From assembly GCF_002835735.1 (NCBI RefSeq), contig NZ_PISD01000016.1, positions 1 to 64,000 on the forward strand: a stretch of DNA of 64,000 nt, given 5' to 3'. The position numbers and the translations under genes were made by a program. The notes beneath the pieces are model-generated. The model was not told where the DNA came from. It did not search any database and saw only the letters and a list, made by a program, of their open reading frames with translations. Shown here in pieces: positions 8,937 through 17,783 of the stretch. The first letter of the stretch is position 1, and the number at the start of each line of letters is the position of its first letter. This stretch comes from Cytobacillus horneckiae. GTDB lineage: Bacteria; Bacillota; Bacilli; Bacillales; Cytobacillaceae.

Positions 8937-9403
8937 TATGTAGAATTCGTTAAAAGGAAACATAACGAGCTAATCAAGCTAAAGATCGATACAGATCTCA
9001 ATATTTTTAAAAAAATAACAAAAAAATATCTTGTTGGCTCTAGTTAATTCTATAGGAGGATAGCGGGAGTTTTAAGGCATTGATGCGGGGATTTAAGCAA
9101 TCCTTATAGGCGATAAGTTATGCGTGCAATTTATTGTATATATCCAGGTGGACATACTTCTGCTGGTTCCTCCCATCTAGCTTAATTGCTACTTCTATAA
9201 CTTTAATTATTTCATTTAGCCAAAAATCATTTACATAGAGGGTTTTTGAAACGTATATCGAAATTTAATAAATGGGCATGGTCTGTGGAAAAATTATCAT
9301 TCAATTAGTAGGGAAAGAAGAATGGAATAAATATTGTGTAAAACCATATAAAGAATAAATGGATAGATGATAGAAATATAATCGATAATTTGAAGGTGTT
9401 ATT

Positions 9404-10666
9404 ATGACAAAGCTAGGTGGACGCATTTATTACGGATGGTATATCGTTTTTTCAGCATCAATTATTGTCCTGTTAAGCATGGGCTTGAGAATGGGAATCG
9501 GTCCATTTGTTAATCCAATGATATTTGACCTTGGTTTAACTAGAACCGAGTTTTCTTTAATCCTAGCAGTCGGCATGATTGTTTATGGTTTAGGAATGCC
9601 TTTGGCTGGATACATTTTAAAATACTATAGCACTCGTTTTGTCCTAATAACTGGCCTTATCATTTTCTGTGTATCTGTCATATGTACAATTACTTCTAAC
9701 GGAATCATCTCGTTTCTTCTTTCATTTGGCATTTTATTTTCACTTGGGCTATCATTTCTAAGCAATATAACTTTAGCACCAATCATTTGCAAATGGTTTG
9801 TTCAACAAAGAGGCAAGGCTCTTTTTTATCTTTCAACAGGCGGAATGGCGGGAATGGCAATTATGACACCTGTTGAATTCACATTGATTCAAGCTGTTGG
9901 TTGGAAGCATAGCCTTCTTATATTGGGAGGAGTGTTCGTTTGTATCGTCCTTCCGTCAGCAATTTTTATTATGAAAGAAGATGCTCCAGCAGAGGCTAAT
10001 GATGATAGCAAGCGAATGAGCGATCAATCAAGATATATGCTCGATAAAATCACATGGAAGGATGCTATCAAAACTCGTGCTTATTGGCAAATAGTTATTG
10101 GATTATTTGCCTGCGGTTATGGCATGAACCTAATGGGCTCACATGCAGTCCCAATGCTAATGGATCATCATTTTGAACCGATGACTGCATCGTTTGGCTT
10201 CGGGCTGATTGGCATCGTAGCCATTTTTAGTTCATTATTTTTAGGTACTATTGCCGACCGCTATCCACGAAAAAATATTTTATTTTGGGTTTATTTTGTT
10301 CGCGGCATGGGGATTCTTGGACTAGTTTTCGTAGAAACACCTGCGCAGCTCTTTTTTGTAGCAGTAACAGGAGGATTGGTTTGGGCAGGCTCAATCGCCC
10401 TGTCTTCAGCAATCTTGAGTGATTTTTATGGCGTACATCTACTAGCGATGTTGAACGGATGGGCTTTTTTTGGACATCAGGTTGGAGGAGCGATTGGCTC
10501 ATTTTTAGGCGGCTGGGGTTTTGAAACTTTCGGAACCCACATATTAGCATTTGGTTCTGCTGCATTTATTTCTCTTATTGCTAGCTTTGCATCATTTGCT
10601 CTACCTAAAAAAATCTCATTTCCAAAATATAATAATATAAACAAAGACCACTCAATTTTAAAATAA
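9404..10666 (+). CDS. MFS transporter, oxalate/formate-antiporter-like (OFA/monocarboxylate group)
   Basis: The 420-residue protein has twelve hydrophobic segments with a central charged loop at about residues 195-220. The start YYGWYIVFSA, followed by GPFVNPMI and the ADRYPRKN loop, fits the OFA/monocarboxylate branch of the major facilitator superfamily. It likely exchanges or takes up a small organic anion; the substrate cannot be read from sequence. A GAAGG site lies shortly before the ATG. It stands alone, with no flanking catabolic genes. Confidence 0.8.
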   Translation: MTKLGGRIYYGWYIVFSASIIVLLSMGLRMGIGPFVNPMIFDLGLTRTEFSLILAVGMIVYGLGMPLAGYILKYYSTRFVLITGLIIFCVSVICTITSNGIISFLLSFGILFSLGLSFLSNITLAPIICKWFVQQRGKALFYLSTGGMAGMAIMTPVEFTLIQAVGWKHSLLILGGVFVCIVLPSAIFIMKEDAPAEANDDSKRMSDQSRYMLDKITWKDAIKTRAYWQIVIGLFACGYGMNLMGSHAVPMLMDHHFEPMTASFGFGLIGIVAIFSSLFLGTIADRYPRKNILFWVYFVRGMGILGLVFVETPAQLFFVAVTGGLVWAGSIALSSAILSDFYGVHLLAMLNGWAFFGHQVGGAIGSFLGGWGFETFGTHILAFGSAAFISLIASFASFALPKKISFPKYNNINKDHSILK

Positions 10667-10893
10667 CGATAGTTAATGCAGTTTACCAATAGGAATTGAG
10701 CTTTCAATAAAAAAAAATTGCCACAATTGTATGTAGTCAAAGGTGAATAGAATAAACGATAGAAGCCAGATTTTTCTAGCGAATAAGAGACAAACCTGGC
10801 TATTTATTAAAAATTTCCTTTTCACTCATTTAAGATTTAATTCATACCTATAAAAAATGGAGAGAATAGTCTATTTTTTAAGGAGATGATTTT

Positions 10894-11373
10894 TTGTATC
10901 CGTATTATTATTATCGCGTAAATAACTGGGATCACATACTTATGTTGCTGCGTCAAAGTTTATATGCCGAAGAAATGGTTTGTTCTATGAGTAGTGAGCT
11001 TTTCCATATTCCAGAAACCAAGGACTTAGAGGGCAATGATGAAATGCATAGCCACCTTGTTCCTGCATCCTATCACCGTGTAACGGCAGTAGGCTCGGCT
11101 CAAAGACTGAAAAATGGCGAACAAAGAGAAACTATTGTACAAACAATGACAACTTGTATTATAAATGCTGAAAACCAAGATAGAAAAGTACGTGAAGGAT
11201 TAAATACGATGGAGCAAAATGCTAGTCAAGAATATAAAGCATTTATTCAAGTAATAATCAAATGGCAGGAACAAGCAGAATCTTATTTAATGCAAGCGAA
11301 AGAAGCAGTAAAATCAATGGGATATTCAATGCCTGCTGAAAATGAACAGCAGACTGGAGAAGCACTTTATTAA
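10894..11373 (+). CDS. Uncharacterised helical protein upstream of the bacteriocin locus
   Basis: I do not recognise this 159-residue protein. It starts with a Tyr-rich segment (YPYYYYR) and is otherwise predicted helical and acidic, with no signal peptide or membrane segment. The TTG start is supported by AAGGAGATG at good spacing. It is followed by a strong terminator and then the bacteriocin precursor, so it is a separate transcript. The layout of long helices with Glu/His resembles ferritin-like or spore-associated small proteins, but I see no clear metal motif. Confidence 0.6.
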   Translation: MYPYYYYRVNNWDHILMLLRQSLYAEEMVCSMSSELFHIPETKDLEGNDEMHSHLVPASYHRVTAVGSAQRLKNGEQRETIVQTMTTCIINAENQDRKVREGLNTMEQNASQEYKAFIQVIIKWQEQAESYLMQAKEAVKSMGYSMPAENEQQTGEALY

Positions 11374-11400
11374 GCCTTTGCTTTTCTAAATAAGTTTGAT

Positions 11401-11437
11401 AAAAGCCTAATTTCTGTATGAAATTAGGCTTTTATTT
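11401..11437 (+). terminator. Strong Rho-independent terminator
   Basis: The arms 11401-11413 and 11421-11433 pair perfectly over 13 bases and end in a T-rich tract. It separates the 159-residue protein gene from the bacteriocin locus. Confidence 0.92.
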
Positions 11438-11665
11438 TATAAATCAATAATTTGTACCTCATCGATTTCTTAAACATGCAACCAGATTGATTATGCAAAA
11501 TAATTTACAAATAAAAATAGGCATATGAAACGGTAACTATACCCAAGCAATGACCATAATTTGTTGAAGAGAGTGTCTAACAAAGGAGATTCACCTTTTA
11601 ATTTTTTTTGAAATTGGACCTTTCGTCTATCATAGGTTTTTATTTTAATATGGAGGTATTCAAGA

Positions 11666-11917
11666 ATGAATAATTTTTATAATGAACTTCAAAGTTTGAA
11701 TATCGGTGATTTTCAGGCAAACCAAGCAGTTCCTTGGGATCAAAGCCATCAGCATTATGATCAGTCTAGATTATGTGGCGGCTGTTTTGGGATTTTCCCT
11801 TGCTTCTTCTGTGCGGGCTGCTTTCGCTGTGGTGGTTGCGGTGGTTGCGGTGGTTGTGGTGGCCGTTGTGGTGGTTGCGGTCGTTGCGGCGGTTGTGGTC
11901 GCTGCGGTGGTCGGTAG
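11666..11917 (+). CDS. Heterocycloanthracin/sonorensin-type TOMM bacteriocin precursor
   Basis: This 83-residue precursor has a leader (residues 1-35, MNNFYNELQSLNIGDF...) and a Cys/Gly core from Cys37. There are 14 cysteines at 37, 40, 46, 49, 52, 55, 58, 61, 64, 68, 71, 74, 77 and 80. Nearly all are spaced by three, giving CGGC and CGRC repeats. The core contains no Ser or Thr, so heterocyclisation would give thiazoles only. TGGAGG precedes the ATG. The maturation genes follow directly, after a terminator-like hairpin. The heterocycloanthracin/sonorensin family is known for broad antibacterial thiazole peptides from Bacillus. The unbroken leader and core suggest a working gene. Confidence 0.92.
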   Translation: MNNFYNELQSLNIGDFQANQAVPWDQSHQHYDQSRLCGGCFGIFPCFFCAGCFRCGGCGGCGGCGGRCGGCGRCGGCGRCGGR

Positions 11918-11943
11918 ATCCAGTCATTTATTGTCTAAAGAGA

Positions 11944-11980
11944 TGCCCCTGCATATCGCACCGGGGCCTTTTCTTTTTTC
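11944..11980 (+). terminator. Terminator/attenuator between precursor and modification genes
   Basis: The arms 11945-11949 and 11963-11967 pair as GCCCC/GGGGC, with an inner TGC/GCA stem, then a T-rich tract at 11969-11979. A partial terminator here would give much precursor mRNA and less enzyme mRNA from a shared promoter. Confidence 0.75.
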
Positions 11981-12064
11981 ATTAGACATAAGAGACAAAT
12001 TTAACAACATATGATAAAAGTGAACACGGTTTGTCGAATTGAGAATAGCTAAAGGAGGATCGCA

Positions 12065-14026
12065 ATGACAAATTTGAACCCTTCTATGCGACTAAAAATG
12101 AAAAGAGACACTTTTTTTCTGCCCAATACAGAAAGTAGTGTATATTTTCGGAACAATTTAAGTTCTTTTCTTATGGAAGGCCGTTCGATTGATCAGTGGA
12201 TTGAAAAGATAATGCCAATGCTTAATGGAGAGTATACTTTAGGCGAATTGACAAACGGATTACAAGGTCCATACAAGAATCGGGTGTACGAAATTGCAGA
12301 GGCGCTGTACCAAAACGGGTTTGTCCGAGATGTAAGCCATGACCGTAGCCACCAATTGGAGGAGAAGGTGCTTACAAAGTATGCTGAGCAAATTGAATAC
12401 TTGGACAGTTTTGGCGATTCAGGTGCGTACAGATTTCAAACCTTTCGTCAGTCTAAAGTTTTGGCTATTGGATCTGGCCCCTTTTTAGTCTCGCTAATTT
12501 CTGCTCTTATTGAATGTGGATTACCTAAGTTTCACATGCTTGTTACAGATTCAGTACCGACCAATCGACGACGGTTGGCTGAAATTGTAGAACATACTCG
12601 TAAAGAGAATCCCGAAATCGAACTAAAAGAAATCAATCAGCACATACAGAAAGAAAACAATTGGACTGATATTGTAAAATCATTTGATTCGATATTGTAT
12701 GTATCCGAAAGTGGGGATGTAGAGGAGCTTTGCATGCTTAATCATGCTTGTAGAGAAGAGAAGAAACTATTGCTACCTGCTGTTTGCTTAAACCAGGTAG
12801 GACTAGCAGGACCACTTGTGCATCCAGACAATGACGGATGTTGGGAATCAGCGTGGCGCCGCCTACACAAATCGGTATTTAACAAAAATAAGCAATTACA
12901 CACCTTTTCATCTACTTCGGGAGCAATGTTAGCAAATGTGATCGTATTTGAGCTGTTTAAGAAGTTAACTGGGTGTAAAGGTGCAGAACAGAAAAATCAT
13001 TATTTCCTTCTAGATTTAGAGACGTTAGAAGGAAGCTGGCACTCATTCGTGCCCCATCCAATGGTAACCGATCAGATGAAAGCCATATGGGTTCGTGATT
13101 TCAATCTCCTTGATGAAAAACATGTGGACAGCAGAAAGTTAAGTGAATTGCTTCTTTCCTTCAGCCAAATGACATCAGCCGAATCAGGAATTTTTCATAT
13201 TTGGGGTGAAGGCGAATTAAATCAGCTTCCATTAGCACAGTGTCGGGTACAGGCAACCGACCCATTTACAGAAGGAGCAGCTGAACTGTTGCCATCAATT
13301 GTATGTTCGGGTCTTACGCATGAGGAGGCGCGTATCGAAGCAGGTTTAACAGGGATTGAAGCGTATTTGTCAAATTCGCTAGAAAGGCTCGTTCCTAGCC
13401 TGCCGCCATATCAAGAGGGTGTGCGTGCAGTAGAAACTAAAGAGCTTATAGGAGTAGGAACTGGAGAATCGTTTAGCAAAAGCGTTTATCGTGGTTTGCA
13501 AAAATGTTTGGAAAAAGAATTACGTAAGCGCCAGCTCAATCAGAAGAAGCATATAATCACAAAAATAAAGCTGAATGCAATTGATGATGAACGAAGCCTT
13601 TTTTATCTGAAAGCACTGACAACGTTGGAAGAAGCACCAATCATAGGCTTGGGCGACGAGTTTCTCGGTTTTCCTGTAGTCTGGGTAGGAACGAATAATT
13701 GCTGGAATAGCAGTATAGGTTTAAATATGACTATGGCATTTCGGAATGCTCTTCAACAAGCAATTATGATGTCGTCAAAACAAGCGGAAGGCCATACAAA
13801 GATAAAGTCGGAGGATCCTTCAGTTCTATTGGAAGAAGGTCTGGAACTGAGCATTAATATCCCTCACTATGATGACGCCACACAGCCAGGCGTTCTGCAA
13901 ACTGCCATTCATATTTTGGAAGAGAATCAGAAGAGGCTATTCGTTTTTGAAATAAGACAGGAGCCGTTTTTGAATGAAAAAATAGATTCGGTTGGAGTTT
14001 TGATAAGAGAGGAGGAACCAAGTTGA
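12065..14026 (+). CDS. ThiF-like thiazole-containing bacteriocin maturation protein
   Basis: The 653-residue protein matches the putative thiazole-containing bacteriocin maturation family that accompanies heterocycloanthracin genes. It has a ThiF/E1-like Rossmann core (VLAIGSGPFLVSL at about 135-147), no obvious adenylation-competent E1 cysteine, and an N-terminal wHTH-like segment (GEYTLGELTNGL near 57). In TOMM systems such proteins bind the leader peptide and help the YcaO enzyme. GGAGGA precedes the ATG. Its stop overlaps the TTG start of the next gene by four bases. Confidence 0.85.
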   Translation: MTNLNPSMRLKMKRDTFFLPNTESSVYFRNNLSSFLMEGRSIDQWIEKIMPMLNGEYTLGELTNGLQGPYKNRVYEIAEALYQNGFVRDVSHDRSHQLEEKVLTKYAEQIEYLDSFGDSGAYRFQTFRQSKVLAIGSGPFLVSLISALIECGLPKFHMLVTDSVPTNRRRLAEIVEHTRKENPEIELKEINQHIQKENNWTDIVKSFDSILYVSESGDVEELCMLNHACREEKKLLLPAVCLNQVGLAGPLVHPDNDGCWESAWRRLHKSVFNKNKQLHTFSSTSGAMLANVIVFELFKKLTGCKGAEQKNHYFLLDLETLEGSWHSFVPHPMVTDQMKAIWVRDFNLLDEKHVDSRKLSELLLSFSQMTSAESGIFHIWGEGELNQLPLAQCRVQATDPFTEGAAELLPSIVCSGLTHEEARIEAGLTGIEAYLSNSLERLVPSLPPYQEGVRAVETKELIGVGTGESFSKSVYRGLQKCLEKELRKRQLNQKKHIITKIKLNAIDDERSLFYLKALTTLEEAPIIGLGDEFLGFPVVWVGTNNCWNSSIGLNMTMAFRNALQQAIMMSSKQAEGHTKIKSEDPSVLLEEGLELSINIPHYDDATQPGVLQTAIHILEENQKRLFVFEIRQEPFLNEKIDSVGVLIREEEPS

Positions 14027-15963
14027 GTGCGGTCGTCTTGATTGTTGGAGAAGGCTATTTGAGGGACATTGTATGCGAAAGATTATCCGCTCATTACGAG
14101 GTAATTCGTCAGGCTGATTTTGAGGCAGGAATACCGCAGCCGACGGATTTGGCTCTTGTGTTGCATGATGCTTGGAATCCCTCTGTGCATCAAAAAGCTG
14201 AGGAGATGTTAAGGTCTAATAATATTCCATGGCTGCGTGGATTCGTTTCATTTGGCGAGGGGGTCGTTGGGCCGTTCGTTCGGCCTGACACACCGGGGTG
14301 CTCTCAATGCGCGGATACGCGACGTCTCATGGCAGGGCGGGATCGTAAAGAAATGTGGGGCATACAACAGCAAATAGAGGCGATCGGTGGTGTGTCAAGT
14401 GACCCTTGGGCCTCACGATTAGGACTTAAGCAGATTTCATATTTGATAGAAACTGAGGTAAATAGAATATTACAAGGAGAAACGGCACATTTAGAAGAAA
14501 GTGTTTTTTTAATTAATCTAAAAACACTTAACAGTTCAACCCATCCATTTCTGCCGGATCCACTATGTCCAGTTTGCAGTATAATACTAGAAGATTCACA
14601 ATCAGCCGCCAAAATTTCTTTGAAACCAAGTCCAAAAATACCAGGAAGTTACCGCCGCCGTTCGATGGATGAGTTGGAAAGTGTTTTAACGAAAGAATAT
14701 CTAGATTCCCGCACTGGGTTTCTTAACGGAAAAATGTATGACTTTACAACACCATTTGCGGATGTAGGGATGAATTTACCATTGTTCACAGGGGACGAGG
14801 GTGTAGCTGGAAGAACTCATTCATATGCTGTTAGTGAGCTGACTGCAATTTTAGAAGGCCTGGAGCGCTATTGCGGGATATCTCCACGGGGAAAGAAGAC
14901 AATTGTGCATGATAGTTATCATAATCTGCAAGAGCAAGCGCTTAATCCGGTTAAGGTAGGTCTACATGCAAAGGAACAATATAAAAAGCATGATTTTCCA
15001 TTTATACAGTTCAATCCTGACCAAATGATGGATTGGGTTTGGGGCTATTCATTATTACAAGAACGTTCAATATTAGTACCTGAGCTACTTGCCTATTACA
15101 GCCTCGGCTGCGGACATGGGTTTGTGTATGAAACATCAAACGGATGCGCTCTTGGTGGAAGCATAGAGGAAGCCATTTTTCACGGCATTTTGGAAGTAGT
15201 GGAGCGTGATTCTTTCTTAATAACTTGGTACGCAGAGCTACCCCTGCCGAGATTGGATATTTCATCGGCCAACGACAAAGAACTCGAAATGATGGTTGAG
15301 CGTATTCAGGCTGTTGCGGGATATGATTTGTATTTGTTTAACTCTACAATGGAGCATGGCATACCAAGTGTTTGGGTAATGGCAAAAAACAGGAAGAAAA
15401 ATGGATTAAATATGATCTGTGCAGCTGGAGCTCATCTTGACCCAATACGAGCAGTTAAAAGCGCGGTACATGAGTTGGCAGGCATGATGCTCACTTTGGA
15501 TGAGAAATTTGAGACAAACAAGGAAGAGTATGAACAAATGGTTCATGATTCTTCGCTTGTGAAAAAGATGGATGATCACGGCATGCTATATGGTTTACCG
15601 CAAACTGAACAACGCTTTCATTTCCTGTTGGACAATAATCGTCCTTTAAGTACGTTTAATGAAGAATTTAAGTGGAAGTCTACACACGAGGACCTTACCG
15701 ATGATTTGAAGGATATTCTTCAAGTGCTGCGCGATCAAAACCTTGACGTAATTGTGGTAGACCAGTCTACACCTGAAACAATTCGTAATGGATTATATTG
15801 CGTGAAAGTACTGATTCCTGGGATGCTGCCGATGACATTTGGTCATCACCTTACTCGCATTACAGGGCTCGAGAGGGTGCTCCGTGTACCGATGGAACTG
15901 GGATATATAAAACAGCCTCTAACAACAGAACAACTTAATCCACACCCTCATCCGTTTCCTTAA
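14023..15963 (+). CDS. TOMM leader-binding/YcaO cyclodehydratase (C-D fusion)
   Basis: The 646-residue protein joins a ThiF-like leader-binding domain (1-195) and a YcaO domain (205-646). Two CxxC pairs, 93/96 and 182/185, form the expected zinc site. YcaO ATP-binding segments are visible: SELTAILEGLERY at 271-283 and EEAIFHGILEVVERD at 382-396. The C-terminus is the Pro-rich PHPHPFP typical of azoline-forming YcaO enzymes. It uses ATP to cyclise core Cys residues to thiazolines. The TTG start is backed by GAGGAGGA and overlaps the previous stop. It is the central enzyme of the locus. Confidence 0.92.
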   Translation: MSAVVLIVGEGYLRDIVCERLSAHYEVIRQADFEAGIPQPTDLALVLHDAWNPSVHQKAEEMLRSNNIPWLRGFVSFGEGVVGPFVRPDTPGCSQCADTRRLMAGRDRKEMWGIQQQIEAIGGVSSDPWASRLGLKQISYLIETEVNRILQGETAHLEESVFLINLKTLNSSTHPFLPDPLCPVCSIILEDSQSAAKISLKPSPKIPGSYRRRSMDELESVLTKEYLDSRTGFLNGKMYDFTTPFADVGMNLPLFTGDEGVAGRTHSYAVSELTAILEGLERYCGISPRGKKTIVHDSYHNLQEQALNPVKVGLHAKEQYKKHDFPFIQFNPDQMMDWVWGYSLLQERSILVPELLAYYSLGCGHGFVYETSNGCALGGSIEEAIFHGILEVVERDSFLITWYAELPLPRLDISSANDKELEMMVERIQAVAGYDLYLFNSTMEHGIPSVWVMAKNRKKNGLNMICAAGAHLDPIRAVKSAVHELAGMMLTLDEKFETNKEEYEQMVHDSSLVKKMDDHGMLYGLPQTEQRFHFLLDNNRPLSTFNEEFKWKSTHEDLTDDLKDILQVLRDQNLDVIVVDQSTPETIRNGLYCVKVLIPGMLPMTFGHHLTRITGLERVLRVPMELGYIKQPLTTEQLNPHPHPFP

Positions 15964-15990
15964 TCAGTAACTAGGCTAGGAGGTGTTAGC

Positions 15991-17568
15991 GTGAGTCTAG
16001 ACACTTTTCTGCAGAATCTGCAGTTTAATATTGAAAAGGCAAGCCCGACGGACTGGGAAGTAGATTGGGATGATGCACCTCTTACTTATAAGCTTTACCG
16101 CGGCCATCCGGTGGTTCCGTTTTCTTTAGAATTACCTCTGACACTTGAAGGAGAAGATGAAAAGTTTTCGCCTGACTTTCAGAGAATAGGTCATTATCTT
16201 TGGTATATATATGGACTGACACAAATGTCTGAGTCTGCCTTATCCTCTGCTTCCACCGAACAGGAAGTGGAGCTAATGCAGTCGTTTCGTCGTTTCGTAC
16301 CTTCAGGAGGAGCGTTATATCCAAGCGAATTATACGTATACTTGAAGCTTAAGGACTTACCTGTTGGTGTATACCATTATGATACTGCACACCATCGACT
16401 CATCTTGCTGCGCGAAGGGAATTTTGATGTGTATTTAAGCCAGGCTCTTGGTCATCGCTGTGAAATGTCTGCTTGTTTTGGAACCATATTTGTGTCGACA
16501 ATGTTTTGGAAAAATTTCTTTAAATACAATAATTTTTCCTACCGTCTGCAAGGGCTGGATGCTGGTGTTCTTATTGGGCAATTATTAGAAGTAGGCAAAA
16601 GGTTTGGCATTGAATCAGGCGTATATTTTCAATTTATTGATTTGGCCATTAATCATTTGCTTGGATTGTCCGACGAAGAAGAGAGTGTTTACGCGGTTAT
16701 TCCGCTAACGATTGAGCCAGCAAATGCGTTTAAATGCAAGGCAGATGTAGATAAGGTGATTTATGCTGCCGATCTGTGCCGGGAGTTGCCGCAAATTCAA
16801 AACAATCATTATGTAAGGTCAAAGACGATTAAAACGTTCCCAATGCTAAAGAAGATGAATAAGGCTGCCATGATGGACTCAACGGAAACATTTCGAACTT
16901 TTGAATCAAAACATCCAAAAAACCTTGAGAGCCAACTAGTATCACTGCCTGAATTGAAGCAATTATCTTATGACCTATCCTCTGTCTGCCAAAAACGGTA
17001 TTCACCAGCCTCAGATTACTATTTAGGAAAAATTAGTAAACTTCAATTTGCCACGCTTCTACAGGAGGCAACATCTGCATTTTGCTATCGAAATGATTTA
17101 GATGGAACAAATAATAAAGGTGAATCCCGTGTGTCATTATATAGCTGTTTAACGAATGTTGAAGGAATTCCAGATGGGGCTTATGCTTACATTACAGGTC
17201 AACATTCGTTACAGCAAATAAATATTGCGGATTATCGGCCTCAGCTGCAAAGCGGAATCCTTGCAGGAAACATAAATTTATTTCAAATCCCACTCTGCCT
17301 GCATGTGGTTGGGGAGGTGGATTTCTACAAACCGACTCTAGGTTACAGAGGATATCGAATCCAACAGATGGAAGCAGGCATACTCGTGCAGAAATTACTT
17401 TTAGCGGCTTCTGCCATCGATCTTGGAGGGCATCCATTATTAGGATTTGATGTGAACTTATGCGATCAAATTTATAAACTGAGGCACCAAGGCAAAACTA
17501 GCTTAATTCAAATCCCAATTGGCCCTTATCGGCAACGCCCTTGGTTGAGAGGGACTTTGCTAAGCTAG
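15991..17568 (+). CDS. SagB-type FMN dehydrogenase, two nitroreductase domains
   Basis: This 525-residue enzyme should oxidise thiazolines to thiazoles. The first nitroreductase-like domain carries the FMN-binding RRFVPSGGALYPSE at 100-113. A second, more divergent copy fills about residues 320-520 (ATSAFCYRND, then LLLAASAIDLGGHPLLGF). Duplicated SagB proteins are usual beside heterocycloanthracin genes. The GTG start follows AGGAGGTG. A strong terminator follows the gene, so it closes the bacteriocin operon. No exporter, leader protease or immunity gene is recognisable in the operon. Confidence 0.9.
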   Translation: MSLDTFLQNLQFNIEKASPTDWEVDWDDAPLTYKLYRGHPVVPFSLELPLTLEGEDEKFSPDFQRIGHYLWYIYGLTQMSESALSSASTEQEVELMQSFRRFVPSGGALYPSELYVYLKLKDLPVGVYHYDTAHHRLILLREGNFDVYLSQALGHRCEMSACFGTIFVSTMFWKNFFKYNNFSYRLQGLDAGVLIGQLLEVGKRFGIESGVYFQFIDLAINHLLGLSDEEESVYAVIPLTIEPANAFKCKADVDKVIYAADLCRELPQIQNNHYVRSKTIKTFPMLKKMNKAAMMDSTETFRTFESKHPKNLESQLVSLPELKQLSYDLSSVCQKRYSPASDYYLGKISKLQFATLLQEATSAFCYRNDLDGTNNKGESRVSLYSCLTNVEGIPDGAYAYITGQHSLQQINIADYRPQLQSGILAGNINLFQIPLCLHVVGEVDFYKPTLGYRGYRIQQMEAGILVQKLLLAASAIDLGGHPLLGFDVNLCDQIYKLRHQGKTSLIQIPIGPYRQRPWLRGTLLS

Positions 17569-17611
17569 GCAAAGGAAATATAAAATATAGTTTGAACTTT
17601 TTCAAAAGAAG

Positions 17612-17669
17612 AAAAACCGCCATTTCTAAAACCATTAAACAATGGAAAAAGAGAAATGGTGGTTTTTTT
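17612..17669 (+). terminator. Terminator of the bacteriocin operon
   Basis: The arms 17612-17627 and 17652-17667 pair over 16 bases with G-T wobbles, enclose a small inner hairpin, and end in seven T. Confidence 0.88.
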
Positions 17670-17783
17670 CATTTTCACTTTTAGCCTCCAATAGAGGATT
17701 TAAAATTTTTTCCAAATATTGAAACTTTTATTACGGATAAAACGTAAAAAAATAATAACTACATTATAAGGAGAGGAAATAAA

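Noticed and set aside
9115..9190. Short GGHTSAGSS-like reading in the 8937-9403 gap
   Set aside because: It has no start, no ribosome site and stops nearby; it is not enough to call a gene.
11828..11917. Short tandem repeats that might suggest a CRISPR or repeat array
   Set aside because: The units are 9 bp with no unique spacers and they encode the peptide core.
11706..12014. Open frames overlapping the bacteriocin precursor in other frames
   Set aside because: They are produced by the Gly/Cys repeat codons. Only the frame at 11666 has a proper ribosome site and a leader-core structure.
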